In this document: piece after piece, positions 8,206-17,680 of the stretch
Layout of the letters: each line of letters opens with the position of its first letter
Numbering within the stretch: position 1 is the first letter of the stretch
Source: UBA12170 sp964293475
Lineage (GTDB): Bacteria > Bacteroidota > Bacteroidia > Bacteroidales > UBA12170
NCBI GenBank assembly: GCA_964293475.1
Contig: CAXYYJ010000004.1
Location: forward strand, 1-64,000
Reading direction: 5' to 3'
DNA: 64,000 bases
Made by a program: the position numbers and the translations under genes
The notes under the pieces: model-generated
Told to the model about the DNA's origin: nothing
Database searches by the model: none
Seen by the model: only the letters and a program-made list of their open reading frames with translations

Positions 8206-8817
8206 ATGAAAAATTCAATATTGCTTCTCTTCATTATCGTTTCTGCTTTGTCCTGTACAACTGCCGATAAGGATTATTCTACTAAAATTGAAAATGAAAG
8301 AATTGCCAAAGACAGCAGTTTTCTGGTTTTGGCCAAAAGCCCACTGAACCAGGTTCAGATTGAGCGTTTTGCGGGTCTGGAATACTTCCCCGTTGATGTT
8401 GCTTACAAGGTTTCAGCCCGGCTAATTCCCCATGATACCGTAGAAGTCGTAAAAATGAAGACATCAACCGACCGGCTCCCCGACTATAGAATTTACGGAC
8501 AGATTCATTTTTCCCTTCAGGGGCATGATTACGAGCTAACCGCTTTCCAAAACCTAAACTTGTCAAACGACAGCACATTAAAAAACTTGCTGTTTGTGCC
8601 ATTCACCGATAAGAACTCCAATTTAACTACTTATGGCGGTGGTCGTTACCTTGATATTCCCCTTCCGAAAACCGAAACTTTTTTGCTTGATTTTAATCAG
8701 GCCTATAATCCCTATTGCGCCTACAATCACCGGTGGAGTTGTGTGATTCCTCCAAGTCAAAACTCTTTGGATGTGGCCATAAATGCGGGAGAGAAAAGTT
8801 TTTCCGATATTCAGTAA
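8206..8817 (+). CDS. DUF1684 family lipoprotein
   Basis: The 203-residue protein has a lipoprotein signal (lipobox ALSC at about residues 14-17). The body matches DUF1684: an early SPLNQVQIERFAGLEYFPVD segment, a central LLFVPFTDKNSNLTTYGGGRYLD block and the terminal FNQAYNPYCAYNHRWSCVIPP block. The late block is the most conserved part of the family. Function is unknown; family members are exported or cytoplasmic and often uncharacterised. It sits alone between a terminator and the thioredoxin-fold pair downstream (56-base gap), so co-transcription with those is possible but not shown. Confidence 0.8.
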   Translation: MKNSILLLFIIVSALSCTTADKDYSTKIENERIAKDSSFLVLAKSPLNQVQIERFAGLEYFPVDVAYKVSARLIPHDTVEVVKMKTSTDRLPDYRIYGQIHFSLQGHDYELTAFQNLNLSNDSTLKNLLFVPFTDKNSNLTTYGGGRYLDIPLPKTETFLLDFNQAYNPYCAYNHRWSCVIPPSQNSLDVAINAGEKSFSDIQ

Positions 8818-8873
8818 GTGCAGTTGAAAAATAATTTCATATAGCCTATTTTCGCAAAAATTTTGAAACCTAA

Positions 8874-10349
8874 ATGATCGAAAAACCAAAATTCTTTAAT
8901 GTGAAAAAATTTAGCATACTCGCTTTAATCCTGGCGCTTTATATTTCTGTCTTTGCCCAGGAAAAACCATCCTATAGAATCGAAATCAATTTTAAAAACA
9001 GTACCGATAGCGTTATTTATCTGGCCAATTACTATGGCGATAAAACCTATCTGGCCGATACAGCCCGCGTTCAAGGTCATGGAACATTCGTTTTTGAAAA
9101 GCATAAAAATCTCGATGGGGGATTGTATATTGTTGTAAATCAGCAAAAAAAGAGTCTTTTTGAGTTTTTGGTTTCCGATAGCCGCAATATGAAATTTGAT
9201 GTTAAAGGCGATGATTATGTTAAAGACATGGTGGTTTCTAAAAGCGAAGAAAACCAGCTCTTTTTCCAGTATCTCAATTTCTCGGGCGACTTATACAACC
9301 ATGTTAAACCCCTGAACGACAAACTTAAAACGCTTAAACCCGATTCCGATTCCACGGCTTTGGTAAAAGCACAAATCAAGGCAGTTAATAGTCAAATGAT
9401 TGATTATAAGGAAAATATCATGACTAAGTACCCACAGACTTTTCTCTCTGCTTTTTTTGCCCTGCTCAAAGAAGTTCCTGTGCCCGATACTTTGCCAATT
9501 TTGCCCGATGGAAGCCGCGATTCTACCTATCCGTACAAATATTATAAAACCCATTATTGGGATTATACTCATTTGAACGACGATCGTCTGGTTCGTACGC
9601 CTATGTTTCATAAAAAAGTGGATACCTACTTCGATCAGGTGGTGGCAAAAAGCCCCGATTCCATAATTTATGAAATCGACCACCTATTGGCAAAGATGAA
9701 TGAAACAGGGGATATGTATAAATTCACCTTGTGGCATTTGACAGTGAAATTCGACGAAAGTCAAATCATGGGACACGATGCTATTTTGGTTCACTTGTCC
9801 GACAAGTATTTTTCCAAAGGAAAAGCAACCTGGCTTAATGCCGACGTGGTTAAAAACATTCAGGAAGAAGCCAATAAGCGCCGTTCTACCCTAATCGGAG
9901 AGCTTGCTCCAAATCTGATTATGCTCGATACCAACCAGAAACCCCGAAGTCTCCACGATCTGAAAAACGATTATGTGGTGCTCTTTTTCTGGGACCCTAA
10001 CTGCGGACATTGTAAAAAAGAAACTCCTAAAATAGTTGAGTTTTATGATAACTACGCCAAAGAGCTCAATGTAGAAGTGTTTGCAGTTTGTGCCGATACC
10101 AATATGGCGGAAATGAAAAAATATATACGCCAAAAACACATGAATTTTGTGAATGTAAACGGTCCAAGGGCCTATACCACCGATTACCACGATTTGTACA
10201 ATATTTTTTCAACCCCTGTGATTATTGTTTTGGATAAAAACAAACGAATCATTGCCAAGCGATTGGCGGGCGAACAGTTGAAAGAGTTTATTGAGAATCA
10301 CAAGAAATTTTCGGAATTACAGAAAACAATCCCCCCCGATAAATCATGA
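8874..10349 (+). CDS. Exported thioredoxin-fold protein (DUF4369/DUF5106-like + TlpA-like)
   Basis: This 491-residue protein has a signal peptide ending near FAQ (about residue 29). The N-terminal beta domain (about 33-125) resembles DUF4369, with the YRIEINFKNS and IYLANYYGDK segments. A helical middle follows, resembling DUF5106. The C-terminal thioredoxin-like domain (about 345-480) has the redox motif NCGHC (C377, C380), preceded by VVLFFWDP. Such proteins act in periplasmic thiol-disulfide reduction. It overlaps the next thioredoxin-fold gene by four bases (ATGA), so the two are translated together. The partner substrate is unknown. Confidence 0.85.
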   Translation: MIEKPKFFNVKKFSILALILALYISVFAQEKPSYRIEINFKNSTDSVIYLANYYGDKTYLADTARVQGHGTFVFEKHKNLDGGLYIVVNQQKKSLFEFLVSDSRNMKFDVKGDDYVKDMVVSKSEENQLFFQYLNFSGDLYNHVKPLNDKLKTLKPDSDSTALVKAQIKAVNSQMIDYKENIMTKYPQTFLSAFFALLKEVPVPDTLPILPDGSRDSTYPYKYYKTHYWDYTHLNDDRLVRTPMFHKKVDTYFDQVVAKSPDSIIYEIDHLLAKMNETGDMYKFTLWHLTVKFDESQIMGHDAILVHLSDKYFSKGKATWLNADVVKNIQEEANKRRSTLIGELAPNLIMLDTNQKPRSLHDLKNDYVVLFFWDPNCGHCKKETPKIVEFYDNYAKELNVEVFAVCADTNMAEMKKYIRQKHMNFVNVNGPRAYTTDYHDLYNIFSTPVIIVLDKNKRIIAKRLAGEQLKEFIENHKKFSELQKTIPPDKS

Positions 10350-10888
10350 TTTCGAATTTGAATCTTTTCCGGTTTTTATTTGGCATTTTTGTGCTGATTA
10401 TTGCCATTCAAACTGCTCATTCGCAGACTGTTTATGAGCATCAGTTTTTGGTTAAAGTGGGGGAGATGGCTCCCGATTTTGAAGTGAAACTCACCGATGG
10501 AACCATATTCAAACTTAGTGAAAACCGTGGAAAAGTAGTCATGCTGCAGTTTACAGCCAGTTGGTGTGGCGTTTGCCGCGAAGAAATGCCTCATATCGAA
10601 AAACTGATTTGGAATCCACTAAAAAATAAGGACTTTATTGTTATAGGTGTTGATTACAAGGAAGATGCACTAAAAACTAAGCAATTTGCCCGTGATATGA
10701 AAATAACCTATCCCCTGGCCATCGACTCCACAGGCGATGTATTTCATAGCTATGCTCAAAAAGGCGCGGGAGTTACCAGAAATGTTATCATCAATAAAAA
10801 AGGTGAAATCATTTTTTTAACGCGGTTATTTCAAATGGATGAGTTTTTGCAAATGAAAGACCTGATTTTTAATGTGGTAAATAAATAG
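10346..10888 (+). CDS. TlpA-like exported thiol-disulfide oxidoreductase
   Basis: A 180-residue protein with a signal peptide (about residues 1-27) and one thioredoxin/AhpC-TSA-type domain. The active site is WCGVC (C74, C77) in LQFTASWCGVCREEMPHIEK. The preceding MAPDFEVKLTDG segment is typical of TlpA/ResA proteins, which reduce disulfides in the periplasm. It overlaps the upstream thioredoxin-fold gene by four bases, forming a two-gene unit. The specific target (cytochrome c maturation or general) cannot be assigned. Confidence 0.87.
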   Translation: MISNLNLFRFLFGIFVLIIAIQTAHSQTVYEHQFLVKVGEMAPDFEVKLTDGTIFKLSENRGKVVMLQFTASWCGVCREEMPHIEKLIWNPLKNKDFIVIGVDYKEDALKTKQFARDMKITYPLAIDSTGDVFHSYAQKGAGVTRNVIINKKGEIIFLTRLFQMDEFLQMKDLIFNVVNK

Positions 10889-11012
10889 GCTGGGTTAATA
10901 ACTCTCTTTAAAACTTTCATTTTCATCTATTTCATTTTTAGCTACTTTAGGGAGTTTAAAAATCATTTTTCCATATTGATTTTTCAATATTCTTAACCTA
11001 AAATGAACAGCA

Positions 11013-12350
11013 ATGGCAAAAGCAAAACAAAAAAAGATTTTCGTTCTTGATACCTCGGTCATTCTTTATAATCACGATGCCATAAATAGTTTCGACGACA
11101 ATGATGTAGCAATTCCTATTACGGTATTGGAAGAACTTGATAATTTTAAGAAGGGAAACGACACCAAAAATTTTCAGGCCCGGGAGTTTATTCGCATTAT
11201 GGATGCACTGTCTGAAAAAGGAACATTGAGCAAATGGCAAAATATCGGGGGACCAAAAAAAGGGCAGTTCAAAGTGGTTATGGACACCCATTCCTCTGGT
11301 AGCATCGATGCGGAACGGGTTTATGGGGCGCAAAAAGCCGATCACAAGATTTTGAATGTAGCCATTACGCTTCAACAGGAATTTCCTGCCCGGCCTGTTA
11401 TCATGGTCACCAAAGATATCAATCTGCGCATTAAAGCCAAAGCCCTTAACATTGCTGCAGAAGACTTCCAAACAGGTAAAATTCTGAACGTCGACTCGCT
11501 ATACACTGGCAAAGCCAGGCTGGAGCAAGTGGATCCTGCAATAATCGATATGATTTATCAGGCAGGCTATTGCGATAAAAAGGACCTGAACTATGAGGAT
11601 ATGAAGCCCCATCAGTATTTTATTCTAAAAAGCCCAAAAAACTCAGTATTAGGTTATTATAATCCTATTTTGCAACGTATTGAACGAATTGATAAACAGC
11701 CTGTTCACCGGATTTTGCCACGAAATGCAGAGCAGGTATTCGCCCTTCATGCACTCATGAACCCTGAAGTTAAATTAGTTAGCTTGCAGGGAATTGCAGG
11801 AACTGGAAAAACGCTTTTGGCTCTTGCTGCGGCCTTGGAGCAAAGACGGGATTTTAAGCAGGTGTATCTGAGTCGTCCCATTGTACCGCTGAGTAATAAA
11901 GATATTGGATTTCTTCCGGGCGATGCGCAGGAGAAAATTAATCCATACATGGAACCTCTTTACGACAATTTGAAATTCATCAGAAATCAATATGGCGAGC
12001 GCGATAAAGAATATCAAAATATTAAGGCTGCTTTGGAGAACGATAAAATTGTTATTTCACCCCTGGCCTATATTCGCGGACGGAGCATTTCCAATGTGTT
12101 TTTTATTGTTGATGAGGCGCAGAATCTAACTCCCCACGAGGTAAAAACAATCATAACCAGAGCTGGTGAAGGAACAAAAATTGTTTTTACAGGCGATATT
12201 TATCAAATTGATACCCCGTACCTTGACAGTCAAAGTAACGGATTGTCGTATCTAATCGATAAAATTCAGGGGCATATGCTCTATTCGCACGTTCAGCTGG
12301 AGAAAGGGGAAAGAAGCGATTTGGCCAATTTAGCCAACGAGTTGCTTTAG
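11013..12350 (+). CDS. PhoH family protein with N-terminal PIN domain (YlaK-like)
   Basis: The 445-residue cytoplasmic protein fuses a PIN domain (about 9-150) to a PhoH ATPase (about 230-445). PIN acidic residues are seen in FVLDTSVIL (D13), in LEELDNFK and in the TKDINLRIKA segment. Walker A is QGIAGTGKT (about 259-267); Walker B is NVFFIVDEAQN (about 364-374), followed by a sensor-like IVFTGDIYQID. PIN-PhoH proteins are proposed RNA helicase-nucleases. Full length and intact motifs argue for function. It is a single-gene unit convergent with the glutaminyl-cyclase-like operon downstream. Confidence 0.93.
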   Translation: MAKAKQKKIFVLDTSVILYNHDAINSFDDNDVAIPITVLEELDNFKKGNDTKNFQAREFIRIMDALSEKGTLSKWQNIGGPKKGQFKVVMDTHSSGSIDAERVYGAQKADHKILNVAITLQQEFPARPVIMVTKDINLRIKAKALNIAAEDFQTGKILNVDSLYTGKARLEQVDPAIIDMIYQAGYCDKKDLNYEDMKPHQYFILKSPKNSVLGYYNPILQRIERIDKQPVHRILPRNAEQVFALHALMNPEVKLVSLQGIAGTGKTLLALAAALEQRRDFKQVYLSRPIVPLSNKDIGFLPGDAQEKINPYMEPLYDNLKFIRNQYGERDKEYQNIKAALENDKIVISPLAYIRGRSISNVFFIVDEAQNLTPHEVKTIITRAGEGTKIVFTGDIYQIDTPYLDSQSNGLSYLIDKIQGHMLYSHVQLEKGERSDLANLANELL

Positions 12351-12389
12351 TTGTTGGTAATCAGTTTTTTGTAAGAAATCCAGTGGTTA

Positions 12390-13394
12390 TTATTCATAAT
12401 AAACCACATGCATCAGCGTTTCTCCAACCATTCCCAAAGTGCCTTTGTCAATTTGGCTGAGATTGTCGTTTACAGTGTGCCAATGAGGGAAAAAACCAGA
12501 TTCCGTTGATTGGTCATAATGAATGATATCAATCATGGGGATTTTCATAAACTCGTTCACTGGAATATGATCATCCATGACCATTCCTCCATCTTCCATC
12601 AGAAATACTGAGCCATAGCCCAACAAACCGGCCTGCTTCCAAACTTTTTTAACCACCGAAGGGGCATAATACATGCTGTAATGCTCCATTTTGAAAACCG
12701 CATCTCTGGCGCCAACCATATCAAGCAGAATTCCGAAATTGGCAGAATAGTCCATAGGAAGTGGGTTTTTTGCCCAATATTGAGAACCCAAAGCCCATGA
12801 AAAATTATCGCTTTCTTCTTCAAATGCAGGTATGCCATAATCTTCAAGGTCAAACAGAACAATATCTACTCCCACATTGGGGGTTTCAAGAGCCATTAAA
12901 CGGGCCATTTCGAGCAATACACCAACACCGCTGGCGCCATCGTTGGCACCGTCGATGGGAGTCCGGTGGTTGGCTTCGTTGGGGTCGTGATCGGCAAATG
13001 GCCGGCTATCCCAATGGGCCGCCAGTAAAATTCTTTTTTTAGCATCGACATTGAACTGAGCAATGATATTTTTCCCGTTGAGGACGGTTCCATCGTAAGC
13101 CCTTTGCTGAAATTCCTGAACCAAAACATGGGGAGTATATCGCTGCAAAGTATTCTTTAGAAATTCAGCCGCCATTGAATGAGCTGAAGTATTGGGAACT
13201 CTGGGGCCAAAATCTACCTGATTTTTCACAAAATTGTATGCAGAATCAGCATTAAATTTGGGGACCGAAATTTGAGTTTTAATGGCTTTAGTATTTTGAG
13301 TTTCTTCATTTTTATTGGCTTCATTCTTACACGAAGTCCAAAGAAGCGGCAATAAAGCCACAAAGAAGATGATTTTTGTTTTATGGTTATTCAT
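12390..13394 (-). CDS. M28-family exported peptidase / glutaminyl-peptide cyclotransferase-like lipoprotein
   Basis: A 334-residue protein with a lipoprotein signal (LLWTSC, cysteine about 22). Zinc-binding M28 motifs are clear: AAHWDSRPFADHD, GANDGASGVGVLLEMARL and a following DIVLFDLEDYG. These match the glutaminyl cyclase branch of M28, which converts N-terminal glutamine to pyroglutamate on exported proteins; an aminopeptidase role is the alternative. In Bacteroidota, exported proteins often acquire N-terminal pyroglutamate, so the role is plausible. It is the third gene of an operon with a TPR protein and a nitroreductase (17-base gap). Confidence 0.85.
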   Translation of the reverse strand: MNNHKTKIIFFVALLPLLWTSCKNEANKNEETQNTKAIKTQISVPKFNADSAYNFVKNQVDFGPRVPNTSAHSMAAEFLKNTLQRYTPHVLVQEFQQRAYDGTVLNGKNIIAQFNVDAKKRILLAAHWDSRPFADHDPNEANHRTPIDGANDGASGVGVLLEMARLMALETPNVGVDIVLFDLEDYGIPAFEEESDNFSWALGSQYWAKNPLPMDYSANFGILLDMVGARDAVFKMEHYSMYYAPSVVKKVWKQAGLLGYGSVFLMEDGGMVMDDHIPVNEFMKIPMIDIIHYDQSTESGFFPHWHTVNDNLSQIDKGTLGMVGETLMHVVYYE

Positions 13395-13411
13395 GAGAAT
13401 TAATTTGCAGA

Positions 13412-14029
13412 TTATATTGTTTTGCCTTCAAACTTGTCAGTGAATACAAGGCTATCTAGGTTTTTGCGGAATCTGTTCTGGAGTTCAATTTTAAACAATT
13501 CCTCTGGCAAAGCATCGGGCATGTTCAAAAATCCTATGGCTGTGATGGTAACAGATGCAAAATCATCGGTAATCCCGAAAATCTTGTCAGCTTCCAACGC
13601 ATTGTAACCCGACATTTGGTGGGCAACCAACCCCTGATTCACAGCTTCCAGAGCATAGGCAGACACAGCCTGGCCCAAGTCGTAAATGGCGGTTGGGTTT
13701 GGTGTGTTATTATGGGTAAAAGTCTTTTTGTAAATATTTAAAATCAGCGCCGATGCATTGAGTGCCCATTTCTGATTAAACTCAACCATGGTACCTAGGA
13801 GTTTGTTGAAAGTTTCGTCGCCGCGGAAACCAACTATAAAACGCCAGGGCTGCTCATTGAAAGCAGAAGCAGACCAGCGGGCAGATTCTAAAATGGTTAG
13901 TATTTTTTCGGTGTCAACAGTTTCGGGAACCATGGAGCGTGGGCTCCAGCGGTGTTCCATCAGTGTATTTATTTTGTACTTTGTTTTAACTCGTTTACTT
14001 TCGGTGACAATTTGAATAAATTTATCCAT
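13412..14029 (-). CDS. Nitroreductase family protein
   Basis: The 205-residue protein belongs to the FMN-dependent nitroreductase family, usually dimeric and NAD(P)H-using. The FMN-binding start HRWSPRSM (about 27-34) and the SARWSASAFNEQPWRF segment (about 49-64) are typical. The later GLVAHQMSGYNALEADKIFG segment is the usual helix over the flavin. Natural substrate is unknown; such enzymes reduce quinones, nitro compounds or enoates. It begins six bases after the TPR gene stop and ends 17 bases before the M28 gene, so the three probably share a transcript. Confidence 0.88.
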   Translation of the reverse strand: MDKFIQIVTESKRVKTKYKINTLMEHRWSPRSMVPETVDTEKILTILESARWSASAFNEQPWRFIVGFRGDETFNKLLGTMVEFNQKWALNASALILNIYKKTFTHNNTPNPTAIYDLGQAVSAYALEAVNQGLVAHQMSGYNALEADKIFGITDDFASVTITAIGFLNMPDALPEELFKIELQNRFRKNLDSLVFTDKFEGKTI

Positions 14030-14035
14030 AAAATA

Positions 14036-16027
14036 TTAATTTTTTGTGCAATAGCGTTTGATTAAATTATAAGCTGATATCATTCCAAGTTCACCAGCCT
14101 TGCTGAGATTTGGGCAAGCTGCTTCGTTATCTTTTAAAAGGAGCAAAGTTAATCCTTTGTTGTAATATGCTTCGGCCAGATTGGGCTGATATTCAATCGC
14201 CCTGTTATAGTCGTTGATGGCTTCCACGTAGTTTTGCATTTTATTGTACAGATTTGCCCGGTTATAATAAAGAAAACCCATTTTGGGATATATCTGAAGG
14301 GCCTGATTATAATAATGAATGGCTTCTTTTAGGTCGGGAATTGAAAAATAGTTTTTCTCAGGTTCCAACTCGTCCATGTCACCGGTGGTGATATTTATCT
14401 GTGGTTCAACTATGCTTTGTTGACCTATAACATTCAGATAAAGCACATTGGCCAGATTGAGATAAGCAAAGCCAAAGGTAGGGTCGAGTTTAACAGCCTG
14501 TTTATAGCTTATTTCGGCCGCTTCGATATTTCCCAGTCGCTCATTCAAAATCCCGATATAGAGATAGTTATAGGGATTGTTGGGGTTTGTTTTGAGTGTG
14601 GAATCCATGCGACCAAGTATTTCTGCTGATTTTTTAGCCGAGAGCTCATTCACCTCTTTGGTAAGGCCGAACGCCAGCTTTTGAGCAGAGAGATTGGATT
14701 GGTTATATTCTGCAATTTCCTGTATAAAGTACTGATTTCGTTTTTCTTCCACATACAATGGCTCATCTTTGGCCAACATGGTAATGATAAAATTCGATTC
14801 CAGTTCCACATAAACATTTTTAAACTGAACATATCCGTCCACAGCATTGGCATTGTTAAAATCGCTTTGAAAAGCAATGAGTTTGGTAAATTCAAGACTG
14901 TCTTTGTACATGAGTGGAATGCTGTCCGATGGCATATTGTTAAACTTCTGCTTTATCATATCGGCCATCATATAGTCTTCGTAGGCGCCTTTCTCGTCTT
15001 TTATTTCGCGTTTTGCGGCAGCCCTGTTCAGATAAGCCTGTGCAAAATCGGGGAAAAGGGCAATAGCCTCGGTGAAATCTTTAATGGCGCTTTTATAGTT
15101 TTCGGCCAAATATTTCACAATTCCGCGGTTATACCAGCCATAAATATTCCCCTTGTTGATTTGAACCACACGATTCAAATCCTTCAAGGCATTTTTATAA
15201 TCCTTTTGTTCTGTTCTGATGATGGCCCTGTTATAGTAAGTGAGGGCATTCTCGGGGTCGAGTGATAATACTTTCTCGTAGTCGGCCAAGGTAGCCACTG
15301 TGTCTCCAACATTATAGAAACTCATTCCCCTGAAAAAATAGAGTAGGGGATCCTCATTATCGAGTTTCATGGCCAGCTCAAAATCGAATATGGCGTCTTT
15401 ATACTCCTTCATTTCAAACTTAAGCATACCCCGCCGCTCGTAGGCTGTTTTGTTCAAGTAGTTGATTCTTATAGCTTTATTAATCTCGTCCAGCGACTTT
15501 TCATACTGATTCAGCTTGTATAGAGCATAAGCTTTATTGATGAAAGCCAATTCGTTTTTAGGATCGAGAATAAGGGCGCTGTCAAAATCGGCTAAGGAAT
15601 TCTCGTACATGTCGAGCTGTATTTTGGTAGTGCCGCGGTTCACATAAACATCGGCATTATTGGGTCCACGGTGCAAAGCGGCAGCAAAATCCTGAAGAGC
15701 TTCGGGATACTGTTTTAGTTGTGACCGTGAAATACCCCTGTACTGATAATTATAGCTGAAATAGGGGTTTATGGAGATGGATTTGTTAAAGTCAATAATG
15801 GCTCCCTCATAATCACCCAGACTGTATTTAGCCAATCCCCTGAAAAAATAGGGTTCAAACTTATCGGGTGATGCTTCAATGGCAATGCTTAGATTTTTAA
15901 TGGATTCGGTATAATTATCGTTGAAAAGGTCTGTTCGGCCCATAGCCAGAAAACGCTCTGTATTCACTTGAGCCACAGCATATCCCGATGTGATTAATAC
16001 TAAAATAAGCAGCCTGAAAAGTTTCAT
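14036..16027 (-). CDS. Exported TPR-repeat protein
   Basis: This 663-residue protein has a signal peptide (start MKLF, ending near AVAQ). Two blocks of tetratricopeptide repeats follow, about residues 20-345 and 480-663, with recurrent 34-residue units such as ...AYYNKGLTLLLL... . A roughly 130-residue non-TPR segment lies between. I chose the ATG at 16027, not 16048, because it opens directly with the signal peptide. TPR arrays mediate protein-protein contacts; no enzymatic domain is visible. It heads the operon with the nitroreductase and M28 genes. A -7-like TAATTTTG lies on the minus strand at 16046-16053. Confidence 0.88.
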   Translation of the reverse strand: MKLFRLLILVLITSGYAVAQVNTERFLAMGRTDLFNDNYTESIKNLSIAIEASPDKFEPYFFRGLAKYSLGDYEGAIIDFNKSISINPYFSYNYQYRGISRSQLKQYPEALQDFAAALHRGPNNADVYVNRGTTKIQLDMYENSLADFDSALILDPKNELAFINKAYALYKLNQYEKSLDEINKAIRINYLNKTAYERRGMLKFEMKEYKDAIFDFELAMKLDNEDPLLYFFRGMSFYNVGDTVATLADYEKVLSLDPENALTYYNRAIIRTEQKDYKNALKDLNRVVQINKGNIYGWYNRGIVKYLAENYKSAIKDFTEAIALFPDFAQAYLNRAAAKREIKDEKGAYEDYMMADMIKQKFNNMPSDSIPLMYKDSLEFTKLIAFQSDFNNANAVDGYVQFKNVYVELESNFIITMLAKDEPLYVEEKRNQYFIQEIAEYNQSNLSAQKLAFGLTKEVNELSAKKSAEILGRMDSTLKTNPNNPYNYLYIGILNERLGNIEAAEISYKQAVKLDPTFGFAYLNLANVLYLNVIGQQSIVEPQINITTGDMDELEPEKNYFSIPDLKEAIHYYNQALQIYPKMGFLYYNRANLYNKMQNYVEAINDYNRAIEYQPNLAEAYYNKGLTLLLLKDNEAACPNLSKAGELGMISAYNLIKRYCTKN

Positions 16028-16045
16028 TTTTTCCGTATTGAGCAG

Positions 16046-16053
16046 CAAAATTA
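16046..16053 (-). promoter_or_regulatory. Probable -7 element for the TPR operon
   Basis: Minus-strand TAATTTTG matches TANNTTTG and lies 18 bases upstream of the TPR start. No clear -33 box is visible. Confidence 0.35.
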
Positions 16054-16138
16054 ACCGAATTATAAAAACTGCTTGTTTATTTATGTTTTTTTTAGTTTTA
16101 CCTCAATGCTGCAAAAGAATCTTCGGCTATACAGGATA

Positions 16139-17149
16139 TTATTGGGGGTTTGATTTTAAATCGACCGAAAGAATAAAGTTTTCAAATATCTGAGCAATAT
16201 AAAGCTTGTTATTAAAAATAATTGCCGTACTGCCAGTACTGATGGCTTTCCCCGAATCAAAGAAGATTACCTCTGATTTTCCGCTCTTCAAGTCGAAATA
16301 TTTTACCAAGGTTGCTGATGGCTTTAATGGGTTTTTGGCGTGTTGAAAAAATTTGAAAAATCTGGGGTGAATGGCAATTAAAAGCCCGCTTTTATAGGGG
16401 TTTATATTGTCCGATCCTTTAAATCCTTCTTTTGAAACAACAGTTTTTTCAAAGGCCGTCCCGGTTTTTTTATACCCCAGAATTTCTTTATCAAGCACAT
16501 TGGTAACATAGAGCATATCACGACTGAAGAATAATCCGTTGGCATAACGAAGATTGTCGTCAACCATTACAGGTGATTCATTTACAGTAAAATAGACAAC
16601 ACTGCTTTTTCGCTGCCTGAGAATCAGTTCCCAAATATTTCCTCTTTTGCCGGCATCGTTGCTGATGAAGAAGCTGCCATCGGGACAAACAAAAATATCG
16701 TTTGGCGAGATGAGAAGCTGATGATTGATAACTGAATCAAGAATGGCTTCGTTTTGGGTAATGATGTAACGCAAGACACTTTGTTTTCTGTTGGCATCGT
16801 CATGATTAATCACATATAAATAGGGCACTCCATCCACAAGTTCTGCATCGAAGCCATGGGGATGAAAAACCAAACCAGCAGGCTCGTTTTTTCTCGTCAA
16901 CCGGGTTACTTTTTCGCTGCTTAAATCAATGGCAAAAATTCCATCGGCGGAGTCGTTATATATTTCGCGTCTGTTTCCACAGGAAACCAACAACCGCGGT
17001 TCAAGGGTCGAAATGCTATCGATTACGATATCTTCCGGGCCATAGCCAACAACAATTTTTTCGTATCGAAAACTTGATTGAACGGGTAGCTTAGTGCAGG
17101 ATGTTAAGATGAAAGTCAGGATTATGCTTGTAAATAATATTGGGCGCAT
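16139..17149 (-). CDS. Beta-propeller lipoprotein (SMP-30/paraoxonase-like)
   Basis: A 337-residue protein with a lipoprotein signal (LTSC, cysteine about 18); I chose the ATG at 17149 for this reason over a longer start at 17221. The fold resembles arylesterase/paraoxonase and SMP-30 six-bladed propellers. Calcium-site-like motifs are GPEDIVID, FHPHGFDAE, SPNDIFVCPDG with FISNDAG, and RYANGLFFS. Paraoxonase relatives hydrolyse esters and lactones; activity here is inferred only. It lies upstream of the TPR operon on the same strand (111-base gap) and is preceded by a long non-coding region. Confidence 0.75.
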   Translation of the reverse strand: MRPILFTSIILTFILTSCTKLPVQSSFRYEKIVVGYGPEDIVIDSISTLEPRLLVSCGNRREIYNDSADGIFAIDLSSEKVTRLTRKNEPAGLVFHPHGFDAELVDGVPYLYVINHDDANRKQSVLRYIITQNEAILDSVINHQLLISPNDIFVCPDGSFFISNDAGKRGNIWELILRQRKSSVVYFTVNESPVMVDDNLRYANGLFFSRDMLYVTNVLDKEILGYKKTGTAFEKTVVSKEGFKGSDNINPYKSGLLIAIHPRFFKFFQHAKNPLKPSATLVKYFDLKSGKSEVIFFDSGKAISTGSTAIIFNNKLYIAQIFENFILSVDLKSNPQ

Positions 17150-17680
17150 TGTTTTTTTAGTAAAATTAGCAATGTTCCTGGTACTAAACGATTTTGGATT
17201 TATTTTTTCTAATAGTAGCAAGTGCAGTGAAATTCCGGATATTATTCAGCCAACGGATTCTGAGCGTGTTGAATTGTTCTTTGTTCATATTGTCTCCGGA
17301 CAATGAGCGTTGGTTGCTGAGCGTTGGATACTGAGAAAGGCGAAGTAAGTCGAAGTGATCGTTGTTTTAGCACAAGCCCATTGGTTATAGGGCAATAATT
17401 GCAGAACTATAATTACATAATACATTGCTGTTGTAATTTATATCCATTTATATTATATTACAAACATAATATAGACTATTTGAAATAGGAGTAATGCAGT
17501 TTCTCGGTTTGTCTGAAAAAAATCAGCTATCACATATAATCAAAGCAAAGTAGAATAGGCATTATAAGCAGCAATGGTTTAGATCGAAAATGGATGTGGA
17601 AAAACCATGTCATCAATTTAATTTGTAATAGTATTAAATTATAATACATTTAATCATACATTTGTAATATAATATATAGC
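17150..17680. other. Non-coding region with degenerate dispersed-repeat sequence
   Basis: About 530 bases without a supportable gene. A short motif, TGAGCGTTGG, occurs twice (17304-17335 region), followed by ACTGAGAAAGGCGAAGTAAG and TCGAAGTGATCG up to about 17365. This resembles the CTGAGCGAAGTCGAA-type dispersed repeats common in Bacteroidota intergenic regions. The last 60 bases are very AT-rich, with two TTTGTAATA copies 40 bases apart (17621 and 17661). A -7-like TACATTTG is at 17657-17664. Confidence 0.5.
17657..17664 (+). promoter_or_regulatory. Probable -7 element for the AAA/DUF4143 gene
   Basis: TACATTTG matches TANNTTTG, 17 bases before the start codon at 17681. No -33 box is seen at 18-21 bases. 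Confidence 0.35.
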